From: Alphaproteobacteria bacterium HGW-Alphaproteobacteria-13
GTDB lineage: Bacteria; Pseudomonadota; Alphaproteobacteria; Sphingomonadales; Sphingomonadaceae
DNA: 23,876 bases
Direction: 5' to 3'
Assembly: GCA_002842935.1 (NCBI GenBank)
Contig: PHEM01000007.1
Span: 1 to 23,876 of the forward strand
Part shown: piece by piece, positions 1-8,233 of the stretch
Layout: every line of letters starts with the position of its first letter
Position numbering within the stretch: position 1 is the stretch's first letter
Notes under the pieces: generated by a model
Told to the model about the DNA's origin: nothing
What the model saw: the letters and a program-made list of their open reading frames with translations, nothing else
Database searches by the model: none
Made by a program: the position numbers and the translations under genes

Positions 1-1510
1 CGGCGGGCACGAACGAGCCGTAACGCGCCTCCAGCGCCACGGCGGCGCCGCTGTCGCCGATCACCGTGCCGGGGTCGAAGCCGCGCCCGACCGTGAAATT
101 GCCGCCGGAAAACTCCTCATAGGCGAGCAGGGGCGCGCTCGCCCATTGCGCGCGCGGCGCGGCGGACAGGGTGAAGGATCGATGCGGGCGCCACTCGGCC
201 GCCACATTGGCGCGCAGCAGGAAAGCGCCGGGCTTTCCCTCGACGCGCGTCAGCGGCACCGCGCCGGGCAGGAAGCAGGCCGCGCCGCCGGGTCCGCAAT
301 CATCGCTGGCGCCCAGGAAGCGCAGCCCTTGCCGCGCCTCCAGCGCCGCGCCCAGCGACCAGCGCGGCTCGGCGGGGCTATAGCCCGCGCGGCCCGCGAC
401 TGATGCGGGGTCGATCCAGCCCGCCTCGGCGCGCAGGCCCAGGACGCGCAGCCGGTCGCGATTGAGCGGCACGGCGCCCAGCGCGATGTCCTGGTCGATC
501 AGGTCGAGACCGCCCGCCAGCGTGAAGCGATGCGCCTGCGTCAGCGTCACGGGGTAGGCGGCGAACAGGCTGACGACCTGCGTGTCCGACTTGATGGGCA
601 GCCCCGCGATGCCGGGCCGCGTCCAGGCATAGGTAAAGCTGCCGCCGATCCGCAGCCCGTCGCGCCCGATGCGCATCTCGTGCGCGGCCTGCACGACCTT
701 CTGCTCGTCGAGGTCGGGCGTCGCATAGAAGGCGAGCGTCGTCAGGTCGCCCATGCCCGTCAGCCCGGCGAAACGCGCGCGCGCCGCGCCGGTCCAGCGC
801 CCGACATCGTGCGTCCCGAAATTCTGGACATTGGCGTCGAACAGGACGGGCACGCGCGTCACCAGCACTTCGCCGACGACTTCGCCGGGCGCGCCGCCGG
901 GGCGCAGCGTCAGCCGCGCGTCCATGCCGGGAATGTCGCGCGCCAGCAGCAGATAGCGCTCCGCCGCCTTGATGTTGAACAGCGGTTGGCCCTCCAGCCG
1001 TGAGAGATAGCGTTGCAGCAGCGCCTCGTTGGCGCCCGCGTCGCCGCGCACTTCGATGCGCGCCATGCGGGCGGCGAGGATGTCGAGCCGCACGACGCCG
1101 TCCTCGATCCGCTGCGGCGGCACGCGCACGGCGGCCAGATAGCCTTGCCCCCGCAGCATCGTCGCCGCGCGGTCGCGGATGTCGCAGATCGCCGAAACGG
1201 GCAGCTCCTGTCCGACGCGGTCCGACCAGCTGGGCGCGAGCGCCGCCGGATCGATCCCCTCGACCGGCGAGAATTGCACGCCGCGCAGGGTGAAGCGGAT
1301 ATGAGCGAACTCGGGATTGGCGAGTGGGCAGGGCGATCGTTCGATGCCGTCGTCGGCGGCGACGATCCGCTCGCTCGGCGGCTGCGCGGGAGGCAGCGAC
1401 GGCTGCTGGATCTGCTCGCGCGTCGGAACCGGCGGCACCGTCTGGGCCTGCGCGGGAAGCGCCAGCGTGATCGCCATCGCGGCGGCGGAATACAGATGGA
1501 TGGCGCGCAT
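1..1510 (-). CDS. Two-partner secretion outer-membrane transporter, ShlB/FhaC/HecB family (partial, C-terminus off window)
   Basis: The first 503 codons are present; the last beta-strands lie beyond the left edge. The family (TpsB, Omp85 superfamily) forms a 16-strand outer-membrane barrel that recognises a large TpsA exoprotein through two periplasmic POTRA domains and exports it. Visible here are a Sec signal peptide (about residues 1-22, ending LPAQA), a Pro-rich linker (about 23-45), two POTRA-like segments (about 65-225, including GYLAAVRVPPQRIEDGVVRL and RLEGQPLFNIKAAERYLLL), then alternating beta-strand sequence. G475-R-G-F478 matches the conserved VRGY/F tip of the L6 loop that marks Omp85/TPS transporters. 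The ATG at 1510 follows a strong GGGGGA ribosome site. It is the last visible gene of a minus-strand operon, 20 bp after the preceding stop. A TpsA gene is expected to the left. Family assignment is firm; substrate unknown. Confidence 0.9.
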   Translation of the reverse strand, partial: MRAIHLYSAAAMAITLALPAQAQTVPPVPTREQIQQPSLPPAQPPSERIVAADDGIERSPCPLANPEFAHIRFTLRGVQFSPVEGIDPAALAPSWSDRVGQELPVSAICDIRDRAATMLRGQGYLAAVRVPPQRIEDGVVRLDILAARMARIEVRGDAGANEALLQRYLSRLEGQPLFNIKAAERYLLLARDIPGMDARLTLRPGGAPGEVVGEVLVTRVPVLFDANVQNFGTHDVGRWTGAARARFAGLTGMGDLTTLAFYATPDLDEQKVVQAAHEMRIGRDGLRIGGSFTYAWTRPGIAGLPIKSDTQVVSLFAAYPVTLTQAHRFTLAGGLDLIDQDIALGAVPLNRDRLRVLGLRAEAGWIDPASVAGRAGYSPAEPRWSLGAALEARQGLRFLGASDDCGPGGAACFLPGAVPLTRVEGKPGAFLLRANVAAEWRPHRSFTLSAAPRAQWASAPLLAYEEFSGGNFTVGRGFDPGTVIGDSGAAVALEARYGSFVPA

Positions 1511-1530
1511 TTGATTTCCCCCTTGCCGCA

Positions 1531-2286
1531 TCAGCCGCCCGTGCCTTCGCCCTCGGACAGCGCATCGACCAGCCGGTCGAGCTGCGGCGCGCAGTTGTTC
1601 GCCATCAGGGTCTCGACGGTGGCGTCGATCGTTTCGGGCACGCTGTCCAGCGCCGCGAAGCGGACCGTCACGGGCGCGGCCAGCCCGCCGCCCGACAGAT
1701 GATAATCGACGCCATATCGTATGGGCAGCGCGTCGGCGGGCCATTTGCGGAAATTGGCGCCCGACACGAAAGCGACGGTTTCGCTATGGCCGTCCTGTTC
1801 GATGCGCAGCAACTGGTCGCTTTCCATGTCGGGCCGCCACAGCAGCAGCGCGGCCGGGTCGGCGACGCAGAACGTGCCTGGCTCGCGATAGTCGAGCAGC
1901 CACAGGTTCGGCGCGCGGATGTCAGTGGGAGCCGCTTCGTCGGGACCGCGCGAGAAACCGCCGCGCGATCGCATCTGCGGCCCCTTGGCGAGCATCCGCG
2001 CGACGGTCGCGCCCATCGACTGGCTCGCCTGCACCGTGCCCGACGCCGAATAGGTGCCGGGACCCGACAGGGTGCGCGTCTTTCCCGACTGGATCAGCAC
2101 AACCTTGTCGCCCGCGACGAGCGTCAGCCTGTCGGTCGATTTCAGCTTGGCGCCGGTCGGATATTTCGCGGCGGACGGTCCCGTCGAGCGGACGATCATC
2201 GACTGCGCGGCGGCGGCGCCCGCGACGGCCAGCGCCATGACGGCGGCCGCGGCGGTCAGGGCGATGCGAAGGTCAGGAAAGGACAT
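1531..2286 (-). CDS. Exported hypothetical protein, FecR-like N-terminal part, in the CHAT/CHASE2/TPS operon
   Basis: This 251-residue protein has a clear signal peptide (about residues 1-28, MSFPDLRIAL then an Ala/Val-rich core ending AAAAQS), so it should act in the periplasm or at the outer membrane. Residues about 30-80 (IVRSTGPSAAKYPTGAKLKS, then DRLTLVAGDKVVLIQSGKTR, then TLSGPGTY) look like the small beta-rich 'FecR-like' fold, in which a basal value is set by AGDxV and GxGTx turns; this is a pattern impression, not a proven homology. The C-terminal half is mixed, with one cysteine in GTFCVADP and one in ANNCAPQL that could form a disulfide. The start is well supported: AAGGAG lies 6 nt before the ATG. 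Its first 14 bases overlap the end of the cyclase gene, so translation is probably coupled. Function unknown; position between a sensor cyclase and a TPS transporter suggests an envelope accessory factor. Confidence 0.8.
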   Translation of the reverse strand: MSFPDLRIALTAAAAVMALAVAGAAAAQSMIVRSTGPSAAKYPTGAKLKSTDRLTLVAGDKVVLIQSGKTRTLSGPGTYSASGTVQASQSMGATVARMLAKGPQMRSRGGFSRGPDEAAPTDIRAPNLWLLDYREPGTFCVADPAALLLWRPDMESDQLLRIEQDGHSETVAFVSGANFRKWPADALPIRYGVDYHLSGGGLAAPVTVRFAALDSVPETIDATVETLMANNCAPQLDRLVDALSEGEGTGG

Positions 2287-4330
2287 GGCTTTCTCCTTTT
2301 TCGGTGCCGGTCAGGCGGTCTATCAGGAACATCACGGCGGCATCCTGTGCCATCTCGCGCCGCAAGTCTGTGGCGCAGGTCACAAAGGCCGCTTCGTCGC
2401 CCGCGTCATGCGCGGCGACCAGCGCCGCGATGCGCGCGCGCCGGCTGGGTTCCAGGTCGGGGCGCGGCGTCAGCACATCGACGGGCCGCGCGCGCCCGCG
2501 CAGCGTGACGCGGCCCATCGGCACCAGATCGCCGCGCGCCGCGCCCGCCGCCGCCTCCGCCGACAGGAGGACGCCGGTCTTCAGGCTCTTGTTCGCGGCC
2601 TCCAGCCGCGACGCGGTGTTCATGCTGTCGCCGAGCGCGGTGTACTGGATGCGGCCCTCGCCGCCGAAATTGCCGACGATCGCCTCGCCGACATGCAGGC
2701 CGACGCGCGTCATGCCCAGCGGCGGGACGCCCTCTGCCATATCGACGCGGAACTGCTCGCCCGCCCGGTACATGGCCAGCGCCGCGCTGGCCGCCCGCGC
2801 GCCATCGTCGGGGCGGCTGAGCGGCGCGCCCCAGAAAGCGACCACCGCGTCGCCGACGAATTTGTCGATGGTGCCGCCATGGTCGAGGACGATGTCGGAC
2901 AGCCGGTCGAGATATTCGTTGAGCAGGCGCGCCACCGTTTCCGGCGGGACCGCGTGGCTGAGCTTCGTGAAGCCTTCGAGATCGGTGAAGACGCAATAGA
3001 TGCTCCGCCGCTCGCCGTGCAGCGACAATTGCTCGGGATCGCGCAGGATCTGCGCGGCGACGTCGGCGGGCAGATATTTGCCCAGCGCCGACTGGGCGAA
3101 GGCGCGCTGGCGGGCGCCGATGGTGCGCGCGGCGGTGGCGACGGCGGCATAGCCCAGCAGCCAGCCCGCCGCCCAGCCAAAGGCGGGCAGCGTCGTCGTG
3201 TCGATGCCGCGCCCGTGAATCCAGAAGGGAAAGACCAGGAAGAAGGCGATCTGCCCGAACAGCGCCAGCGCGACCCAGCGCGCGCTGAGGTCGATCAGGC
3301 TGGTCAGCCCGCCCGCCAGCACGACGATCAGTGCCAGCCCCCACAGCAGCGGACCGCCCAGCGGCGTCGCCCATGCGCCGTCGAGTTGCTGCGCGAGCAT
3401 ATGGGCATGGACCTTCAGCCCGATCATCGTCTCATGCTCGCCCGATATCGGGTCCGTAAAGCGGCTCAAGGGCGTGTTGAACTGGTCGTTGTCGATGATG
3501 TCGCCGCCGATCAGCACATAGCGGCCCTTCACCAGACCGGCGAAACCGGCGCGCGTTTCCGCATCCATCGGCGCGGCGAAGGCGTCGATGGGCAGGTTCG
3601 CGAAGACGGGTTCTTCCTGCCCCTCTGCCGCGCGGGCGGGGACGCGAAAGCGGATGCTGCCCTGATAATCGGCGTGCGCGGCATCGACGGGCGCCATCGC
3701 ATTGGCCATCAGCGGCGGCAGCCCCTTGGGCCGGTCGGGCCAGCGGCGGATCACGCTGTCGTCGTCGGTGCGGAACAGGACGCTGGCCGGTCGCGTCCGG
3801 TCGGTGACGACATCGGCCTGATAGGCTTCCAGATATTTCTGTTGTTCATAAAAGATGGTGTTGGGGTTGCTCGCCTGTTCGGCATAGGCGAGCCAGGTCG
3901 GCGTCCGCATCGCGCGCAGCCGCGCCTTGAGCAAATCGTCGTCGGGTCGCGGCGAATCGAAGACGATGTCGATGCCGATCGCCTTCGCCCCCATCGCATC
4001 CAGATTGGCGAGCGCGTTCGCCAGCAGGGTGCGGTCGAGCGGCGAGCGGATGCCGGTGTTGAACAGCGTCTCGTCATTATAGGTGATCAGCAGGATGCGC
4101 CCGTCCTGCCCGGCGCGCGGCGCCATCGCCGTCGCGCGCGCATCGTAGAGCGCGCGCTCGGCATCGCGCATCAGCGGCAGGTCCCAACTGAAGCGCGCGA
4201 CCAGCACGGCGAGCAGCAGGAACAGCGCCGTCGCCGCCAGCCGCGCGGGACCGAGCTGCTCCGCCAGCCGCCGCACCCGCTTGCCGAGCGCGGGCACGTC
4301 GCGGGGTGCGGGGGGCGGAGTCGCCGCCAT
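2273..4330 (-). CDS. CHASE2 sensor-domain adenylate cyclase (class III)
   Basis: This 685-residue membrane protein joins an extracytoplasmic CHASE2 sensor to a cytoplasmic class III nucleotide cyclase that would make cAMP from ATP. Order: a TM helix near 30-50, CHASE2 domain about 50-330 (ILLITYNDETL, AKAIGIDIVFDSPRPDDD, KGRYVLIGGDIIDNDQFNTP), two to three TM helices about 335-415, then the cyclase about 440-620. Metal-binding aspartates are D450 (FTDLEGF) and D494 (KFVGDAVVAFWG); the adenine lysine is K490. T564 stands where class IIIa enzymes have Asp, giving the IQYTALGD motif typical of class IIIb cyclases. The transition-state pair N571 and R575 (MNTASR) is also present, so the enzyme should be active. 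The gene starts 4 bp after the CHAT stop with no evident ribosome site, suggesting coupling. What CHASE2 senses is not known for this protein; guanylate activity cannot be wholly excluded. Confidence 0.94.
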   Translation of the reverse strand: MAATPPPAPRDVPALGKRVRRLAEQLGPARLAATALFLLLAVLVARFSWDLPLMRDAERALYDARATAMAPRAGQDGRILLITYNDETLFNTGIRSPLDRTLLANALANLDAMGAKAIGIDIVFDSPRPDDDLLKARLRAMRTPTWLAYAEQASNPNTIFYEQQKYLEAYQADVVTDRTRPASVLFRTDDDSVIRRWPDRPKGLPPLMANAMAPVDAAHADYQGSIRFRVPARAAEGQEEPVFANLPIDAFAAPMDAETRAGFAGLVKGRYVLIGGDIIDNDQFNTPLSRFTDPISGEHETMIGLKVHAHMLAQQLDGAWATPLGGPLLWGLALIVVLAGGLTSLIDLSARWVALALFGQIAFFLVFPFWIHGRGIDTTTLPAFGWAAGWLLGYAAVATAARTIGARQRAFAQSALGKYLPADVAAQILRDPEQLSLHGERRSIYCVFTDLEGFTKLSHAVPPETVARLLNEYLDRLSDIVLDHGGTIDKFVGDAVVAFWGAPLSRPDDGARAASAALAMYRAGEQFRVDMAEGVPPLGMTRVGLHVGEAIVGNFGGEGRIQYTALGDSMNTASRLEAANKSLKTGVLLSAEAAAGAARGDLVPMGRVTLRGRARPVDVLTPRPDLEPSRRARIAALVAAHDAGDEAAFVTCATDLRREMAQDAAVMFLIDRLTGTEKGESHVLS

Positions 4331-4334
4331 CGCG

Positions 4335-7300
4335 TCAACCGGCCGCGCGGCCGGTCTCCTCGCTGTCTTGCGGGGCGGCGGCGGTCGTGTCGGTAGCCCG
4401 CATCAAGGCCTGCCCGCCGTCGCCGATGATCGCGAAGCCCGCCCAATAATAGGGGTGCGACGTCTGCCTGTCGTCCATCAGCCGCGCCTGCGCCGCCCAC
4501 AGCGCGTCGGCGATGCTTTCGCCGGGCCGGGCCGTGAACAGCCCGCCGATCAGCCGCTTGGTCGCGTCGAAATCGTCGGGCGCGGGCCAGTGGCTGGCGA
4601 TCACCGAGCGCCCGCCCGCGCCGATGAAGCTGCGCACCAGCCCGTCGAGCGCATTGCCGCCGCCGCTCGCGACGCCCGCCTCGCGCGTCGCGGCGACGGA
4701 GGCGGCGCTCGCGGTGTCGCAGGCCGACAGGATGACGAGGTCGGCGTCGATCTTCAGGTCGAATATCTCCTGAAAGCTCAGCAGCCCGTCCGAATCCGCG
4801 CCGCCGAACGAGGTGACGAGCGCCGGGCGCGCGGGGCACGACCGGCGCGGCGGCGTGACGAGACCGTGAGTCGCGAAATGGATGATGCGATAATCGCCAA
4901 GGTCGCCGCGCGTCTTGACGGCCGTGTCGGTGAAGGCGCCGCCCGTCAGCAGCGTCGCCGCGTCGCGGCCCATCGCGCCCGCCGCCGTGACCAGTTCGTC
5001 GGCCGAAATCGGCCGGTTCCACTGCGCGGCGTCCCACAGGCAGCCCGGATCGCCCCCGCCCGCCGCGCCGCGCGTGCCGAGCGACGGCAGAACGCCCGCG
5101 ACGGGGCTGTTCTCGCCAAGGCCCAGATATTGCCGCCGCGCGTTCGACGGCGCCGCCTGCCGGGCGTGGCGGAAACCGAGCGCCGACACGGCGGTCGAGG
5201 GCCGTGCGCCGCGCCCGAGCCAGGCGATGCCGCGCATGTCGAACGGGTCGGCGTCGGGATCGAGCAGGCGCCGCTCATAATCGGCCAGCCCGGTGTCGTC
5301 GGTGATGAGCAGGCCCACGGGCAGCTTCAGCATCGCGCCGTCGGGTTCGAAGATCAGGTGCGGGATCGCGGGCAGCCGCGCCGCGACGGGTCCGAAAAGC
5401 TGGCCATAGAGACTGCGCGCCGTCGCCGCGTCGAAAGGATAGGTGACGCGGCGGCCGTTCTCGACGATCGAGACGGTCGATCGGATCGCATCGACGGCAT
5501 GGTCGAGCGCGGCGGCGCCGATGTCCGACCGCCACAATTGCGCGCCGTCCGGTTCGACCAGCATCGCATAGACGGCGTCGGCGACGACCAGCATCTTGAG
5601 GTAAGCCTCGCCCGGACGCAGCGCCTGCTGCAGTTCGGCCAGGTCGAGCTTGCCCGGCGCGACGGCGCTATATTGCGGAAAGGCCGACAGCGCGGCGAGC
5701 GTTTCCGCCTGCTGGAGCGACAGATTGTCGAGCTGGACGCCGATGTCGGCACGCAGCGCGCCGGTTTCGCCCGTCCGCGGCAACCCCGCGAGCCGCGCGT
5801 CCTCGATCCGCAGCCGCTCGATATCGCGGTTCAGCGTCGTCGCCTGCCGGAACAGCCGCGCGCTTTCGCCGTTGCCGCCCGACAGTTCGCGCGCCAGCAC
5901 CGCTTGCGTGTCGGCGACGCCGGGGCGGACCTGCAACTGGCTGGCGACGAAGAAATCGCCGATCGCGGCGGGATCGCCGGCGGCGCGGCCGGCGAGGACG
6001 CGGTAATAAGGCGCCATCAGATTGGCCATGCCCGTGGTCGAACGCTGCGCCTGCACCAGCGCCGTCACCACGTCGCGATAGATGGCGAGCGCCCTGTCTT
6101 CCTGTCCGCGCCGGACGAGAAAGCCCGCATAGCGCGCCCGCGCCGACGCGAGCGCGTTGGTTTCGGGATATTCGACCGCCAGCGCCCGCACCGATTCGGC
6201 GAAGCGCGCGTCGGCCGCGCCCATGTCGCCCAGCGCCTCTTCGGCCAACGCCAGTTCGCCCAGCATCTGCGAGCGCAGCCGGATGATTGATGTCACGCGC
6301 CCTTCGCGCACGGCCATGGCGTCGGCCAGCCCCTTGGCTTGCGCGGCTTTCGCCGCCGCCGGATCGCCGCCCAGCCGCCGCGCCGTGCCGAGCAGGTGGA
6401 CGGCCTGCGCGTCGATGATCCGCGCGCGCTCGGCAGGCGTCAGCCGCTCGCGGTCGATATTCTGGCGGATGGCGCGGGCGCTGCCGCCGCTGTTGAGACC
6501 CGCCGCGATGTCGGGCGTCAACGTGACGGCGCCGTCCCCGGCCGCGACGGAACCCGCGATCGGCGCAAGCGGCGTTTGCAGGACCGCCTCCGCCCCCGCA
6601 TAGTCGCGCTGGTTGAGGGCGTGGATCGCGCGGAAATTGCGGCGCAGGCGCAGTTGCACGGGATCGGCGGTCGGCAGCGCCTCGACCTCGGCGAACAGCC
6701 GCTCGGCCTCCGCGAATTCGCCGAGGTTCGAGCGCTGGAGCGCGCGGTTCAGCGTGAATTCGCTGGGATCGACGCCTTCCGCCGCCGCGTCGTCGCCTGC
6801 GCGGCGCGACAGCGCCTCGAAGAATTCGGCGGCCTCGGCATAGTCGCCGCTGTGGTTGCGGCGATATCCTTCCGCCAGCGCCTTGTCGACGTCGATCGTC
6901 CCGGCCAGCGTGCGGGCGAAGCCGTCGTCGCCGCCGACCGATGTCGTCGCGACCTTGATGACACCCGGCACCACGCGGCGCTGGCGGATCGATTCGAGCG
7001 CAAGGTTCAGCGCGTCGCCATAGGCGGCGAACCCCTCAACCGTATAGGCCGTCCCGCCCTGTTCCTCGATCCGTGTCCGCCATTCGGCGGCGCTGTTCCC
7101 GCGCGCCGCCGCGATCCGTGCGCGCGCCTCGTCGGCTGAGGCGCGCAGCACGCGGACCGTTCCGACGGGCTGGCTCGCGTCGCGGCAGACGATCGTCCAG
7201 GCGCGGTCGAACATGCCCCGCACCACGGCGTCGCGCACGGTCGCCTGCACCTGGCACAAGGCGCCGCCCTTTTCCCCGATGGAGAAGCTGTCGCGCAGCG

Positions 7301-7391
7301 TCGGATCGGCCTGCTGCGCCCATGCGCCGCCCGGCGCGGCCATGGCCAGCACCGCGATCAGCGGTAGATAGGTCGAACGTAGAGCGGCCAT
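4335..7391 (-). CDS. Secreted TPR-CHAT domain protein (caspase-like cysteine protease)
   Basis: This protein of 1018 residues has a signal peptide (MAALRSTYLPLIAVLAMAAP, cleavage likely after GAWAQ), a long alpha-helical TPR-like middle (about 150-480, with repeats such as YAEAAEFFEALSRRAGDDAA and LGEFAEAERLFAEVEAL), a connecting region, and a C-terminal CHAT domain (about 690-1000). CHAT is a caspase/separase-clan protease fold; the His of HFATHG (H842) and the Cys of ILSACDT (C891) form the expected dyad, so catalysis looks intact. Downstream motifs GNALDGLVRSFIGAGGRSVI and HPYYWAGFAIIGD are standard for the family. The ATG at 7391 is chosen because GGGGGAGAGG sits just ahead of it; a GTG at 7409 in the same frame is an alternative, but it lies over that site. 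It is the first gene of the operon with the CHASE2 cyclase and TPS transporter. The periplasmic location is inferred from the signal peptide; the substrate is unknown. Confidence 0.93.
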   Translation of the reverse strand: MAALRSTYLPLIAVLAMAAPGGAWAQQADPTLRDSFSIGEKGGALCQVQATVRDAVVRGMFDRAWTIVCRDASQPVGTVRVLRASADEARARIAAARGNSAAEWRTRIEEQGGTAYTVEGFAAYGDALNLALESIRQRRVVPGVIKVATTSVGGDDGFARTLAGTIDVDKALAEGYRRNHSGDYAEAAEFFEALSRRAGDDAAAEGVDPSEFTLNRALQRSNLGEFAEAERLFAEVEALPTADPVQLRLRRNFRAIHALNQRDYAGAEAVLQTPLAPIAGSVAAGDGAVTLTPDIAAGLNSGGSARAIRQNIDRERLTPAERARIIDAQAVHLLGTARRLGGDPAAAKAAQAKGLADAMAVREGRVTSIIRLRSQMLGELALAEEALGDMGAADARFAESVRALAVEYPETNALASARARYAGFLVRRGQEDRALAIYRDVVTALVQAQRSTTGMANLMAPYYRVLAGRAAGDPAAIGDFFVASQLQVRPGVADTQAVLARELSGGNGESARLFRQATTLNRDIERLRIEDARLAGLPRTGETGALRADIGVQLDNLSLQQAETLAALSAFPQYSAVAPGKLDLAELQQALRPGEAYLKMLVVADAVYAMLVEPDGAQLWRSDIGAAALDHAVDAIRSTVSIVENGRRVTYPFDAATARSLYGQLFGPVAARLPAIPHLIFEPDGAMLKLPVGLLITDDTGLADYERRLLDPDADPFDMRGIAWLGRGARPSTAVSALGFRHARQAAPSNARRQYLGLGENSPVAGVLPSLGTRGAAGGGDPGCLWDAAQWNRPISADELVTAAGAMGRDAATLLTGGAFTDTAVKTRGDLGDYRIIHFATHGLVTPPRRSCPARPALVTSFGGADSDGLLSFQEIFDLKIDADLVILSACDTASAASVAATREAGVASGGGNALDGLVRSFIGAGGRSVIASHWPAPDDFDATKRLIGGLFTARPGESIADALWAAQARLMDDRQTSHPYYWAGFAIIGDGGQALMRATDTTAAAPQDSEETGRAAG

Positions 7392-7603
7392 CGCCTCTCC
7401 CCCAAACACAAGTCAAGTCCCTGCCGCGCGCATCGCGGCGGGTGGTGGTCCTTATTGCTGCGGTACGACCCGATTTTCCCTGTTTCGCGAACCCTAATCC
7501 CTTCGCCGGAAAAAGGGAAGTGATCTGCCGCACAGGCGGCTTGCGCCGCCGGGTTGGGCGACCTATCTGCGAGGGACCAACTTTCCACTGCGGTGAGGGC
7601 AAG
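7392..7603. promoter_or_regulatory. Divergent intergenic region between the CHAT operon and the DUF1476 operon
   Basis: The two operons are transcribed away from each other, so both promoters should lie in these 212 bp. I could not fix either promoter with confidence. A perfect 6-bp stem with a TTGC loop (GGCGGC at 7535-7540 and GCCGCC at 7545-7550) lies about 55 bp before the DUF1476 start. The minus strand has a TTGACT hexamer near 7415, but it is too close to the CHAT start to be a credible -35. Confidence 0.4.
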
Positions 7604-7930
7604 ATGAACACATTCGACGATCGTCAACGGGCATTCGAGGCGAAATTCGCCCGCGACCAGGAGGTGCAGTTCCGCATCACCGCCCGCCGCAACCGGCTGG
7701 TCGGCGAATGGGCGGCCGAGCGTATGGGCCTGACGCCCGAGGAAACCGACGCCTATGCGAAGGCGGTCGTGCAGGCCGATTTCGAGGAAGCGGGCGACGA
7801 GGACGTCATCCGCAAGCTGGCCGGGGACCTGACCGCCGCCAATGTCGAGATCAGCGACGCGGAAATCCGCGCGGTGCTGAACGACAAAACGGCCGAGGCG
7901 CGCCGCCAGTTCATCGACAGCCAGAACTGA
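7604..7930 (+). CDS. DUF1476 protein, ATP synthase zeta-type inhibitor subunit
   Basis: This 108-residue soluble protein matches the alphaproteobacterial DUF1476 family: MNTFDDRQRAFEAKFARDQE at the N-terminus, then RRNRLVGEWAAERMGLT, ADFEEAGDEDVIRKLAGDL and a C-terminal AEARRQFID. In Paracoccus denitrificans the family member is the zeta subunit, whose N-terminal segment blocks rotation and ATP hydrolysis by the F1Fo ATP synthase; the same role is inferred here. The length is normal and there is no signal peptide or TM helix, consistent with binding F1 in the cytoplasm. The ATG at 7604 is preceded by GAGGG at a good distance. The reading frame stays open further upstream, but family start and ribosome site both support this ATG. 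The BolA gene follows 13 bp downstream and glutaredoxin after it, an arrangement I associate with alphaproteobacteria. Confidence 0.9.
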   Translation: MNTFDDRQRAFEAKFARDQEVQFRITARRNRLVGEWAAERMGLTPEETDAYAKAVVQADFEEAGDEDVIRKLAGDLTAANVEISDAEIRAVLNDKTAEARRQFIDSQN

Positions 7931-7943
7931 CGGACCCGAAGAC

Positions 7944-8177
7944 ATGGGCATTCGCGAATCGGACCTCCGGGCAGCGATCGAGGCGGCGTTTCCGGGCGCC
8001 GACGTCCAGATCACCGACCTGGCGGGCGACAATGATCATTATGCCGCGCATATCGTCTGCGAATCCTTTCGCGGCCTGACGCGCGTCGCCCAGCACAAGG
8101 CCGTCTATGCCGCGCTGGGCGGACGCATGGGCGGCGAGCTTCACGCCTTGCAATTGACCACCGCCATCCCTTCATAA
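7944..8177 (+). CDS. BolA family protein
   Basis: This 77-residue protein is a small BolA-type protein: MGIRESDLRAAIEAAFPGAD at the start, a variable DLAGDNDHYAAHIVCESFRG centre and the family's helix-turn segment LTRVAQHKAVYAALGGRM with its conserved histidine. Short BolA proteins (BolA2/IbaG-like) bind monothiol CGFS glutaredoxins and share a [2Fe-2S] cluster with them, acting in Fe-S trafficking and iron sensing. That fits exactly with the grxD gene beginning 56 bp downstream. It starts 13 bp after the DUF1476 stop with only a weak GAAG ahead of the ATG, suggesting operon transcription and perhaps coupled translation. Length and motifs are normal; nothing is missing. Confidence 0.93.
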   Translation: MGIRESDLRAAIEAAFPGADVQITDLAGDNDHYAAHIVCESFRGLTRVAQHKAVYAALGGRMGGELHALQLTTAIPS

Positions 8178-8233
8178 AGGGCATGGCCACAAGCGGCGCA
8201 CGCCTCTGTCGCGCGCCGTGCAGGAGACATGAC

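Noticed and set aside
378..1565. Alternative minus-strand frame of about 395 codons at the left end
   Set aside because: It is a different frame from the TPS transporter, which has a signal peptide, POTRA-like segments and the GRGF motif; the alternative translation is Arg-rich without motifs.
2054..6290. Long plus-strand frames opposite the cyclase and CHAT genes
   Set aside because: Arg/Gly/Gln-rich translations with no domains, opposite genes with complete catalytic motifs.
4335..7391. A CRISPR-linked (Craspase-type) role for the TPR-CHAT protein
   Set aside because: No CRISPR array or Cas gene is visible, and the signal peptide argues against a cytoplasmic RNA-guided complex.
7391..7409. 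GTG at 7409 as the start of the CHAT gene
   Set aside because: The ribosome-binding sequence lies between this GTG and the ATG at 7391, so the ATG is the better start.
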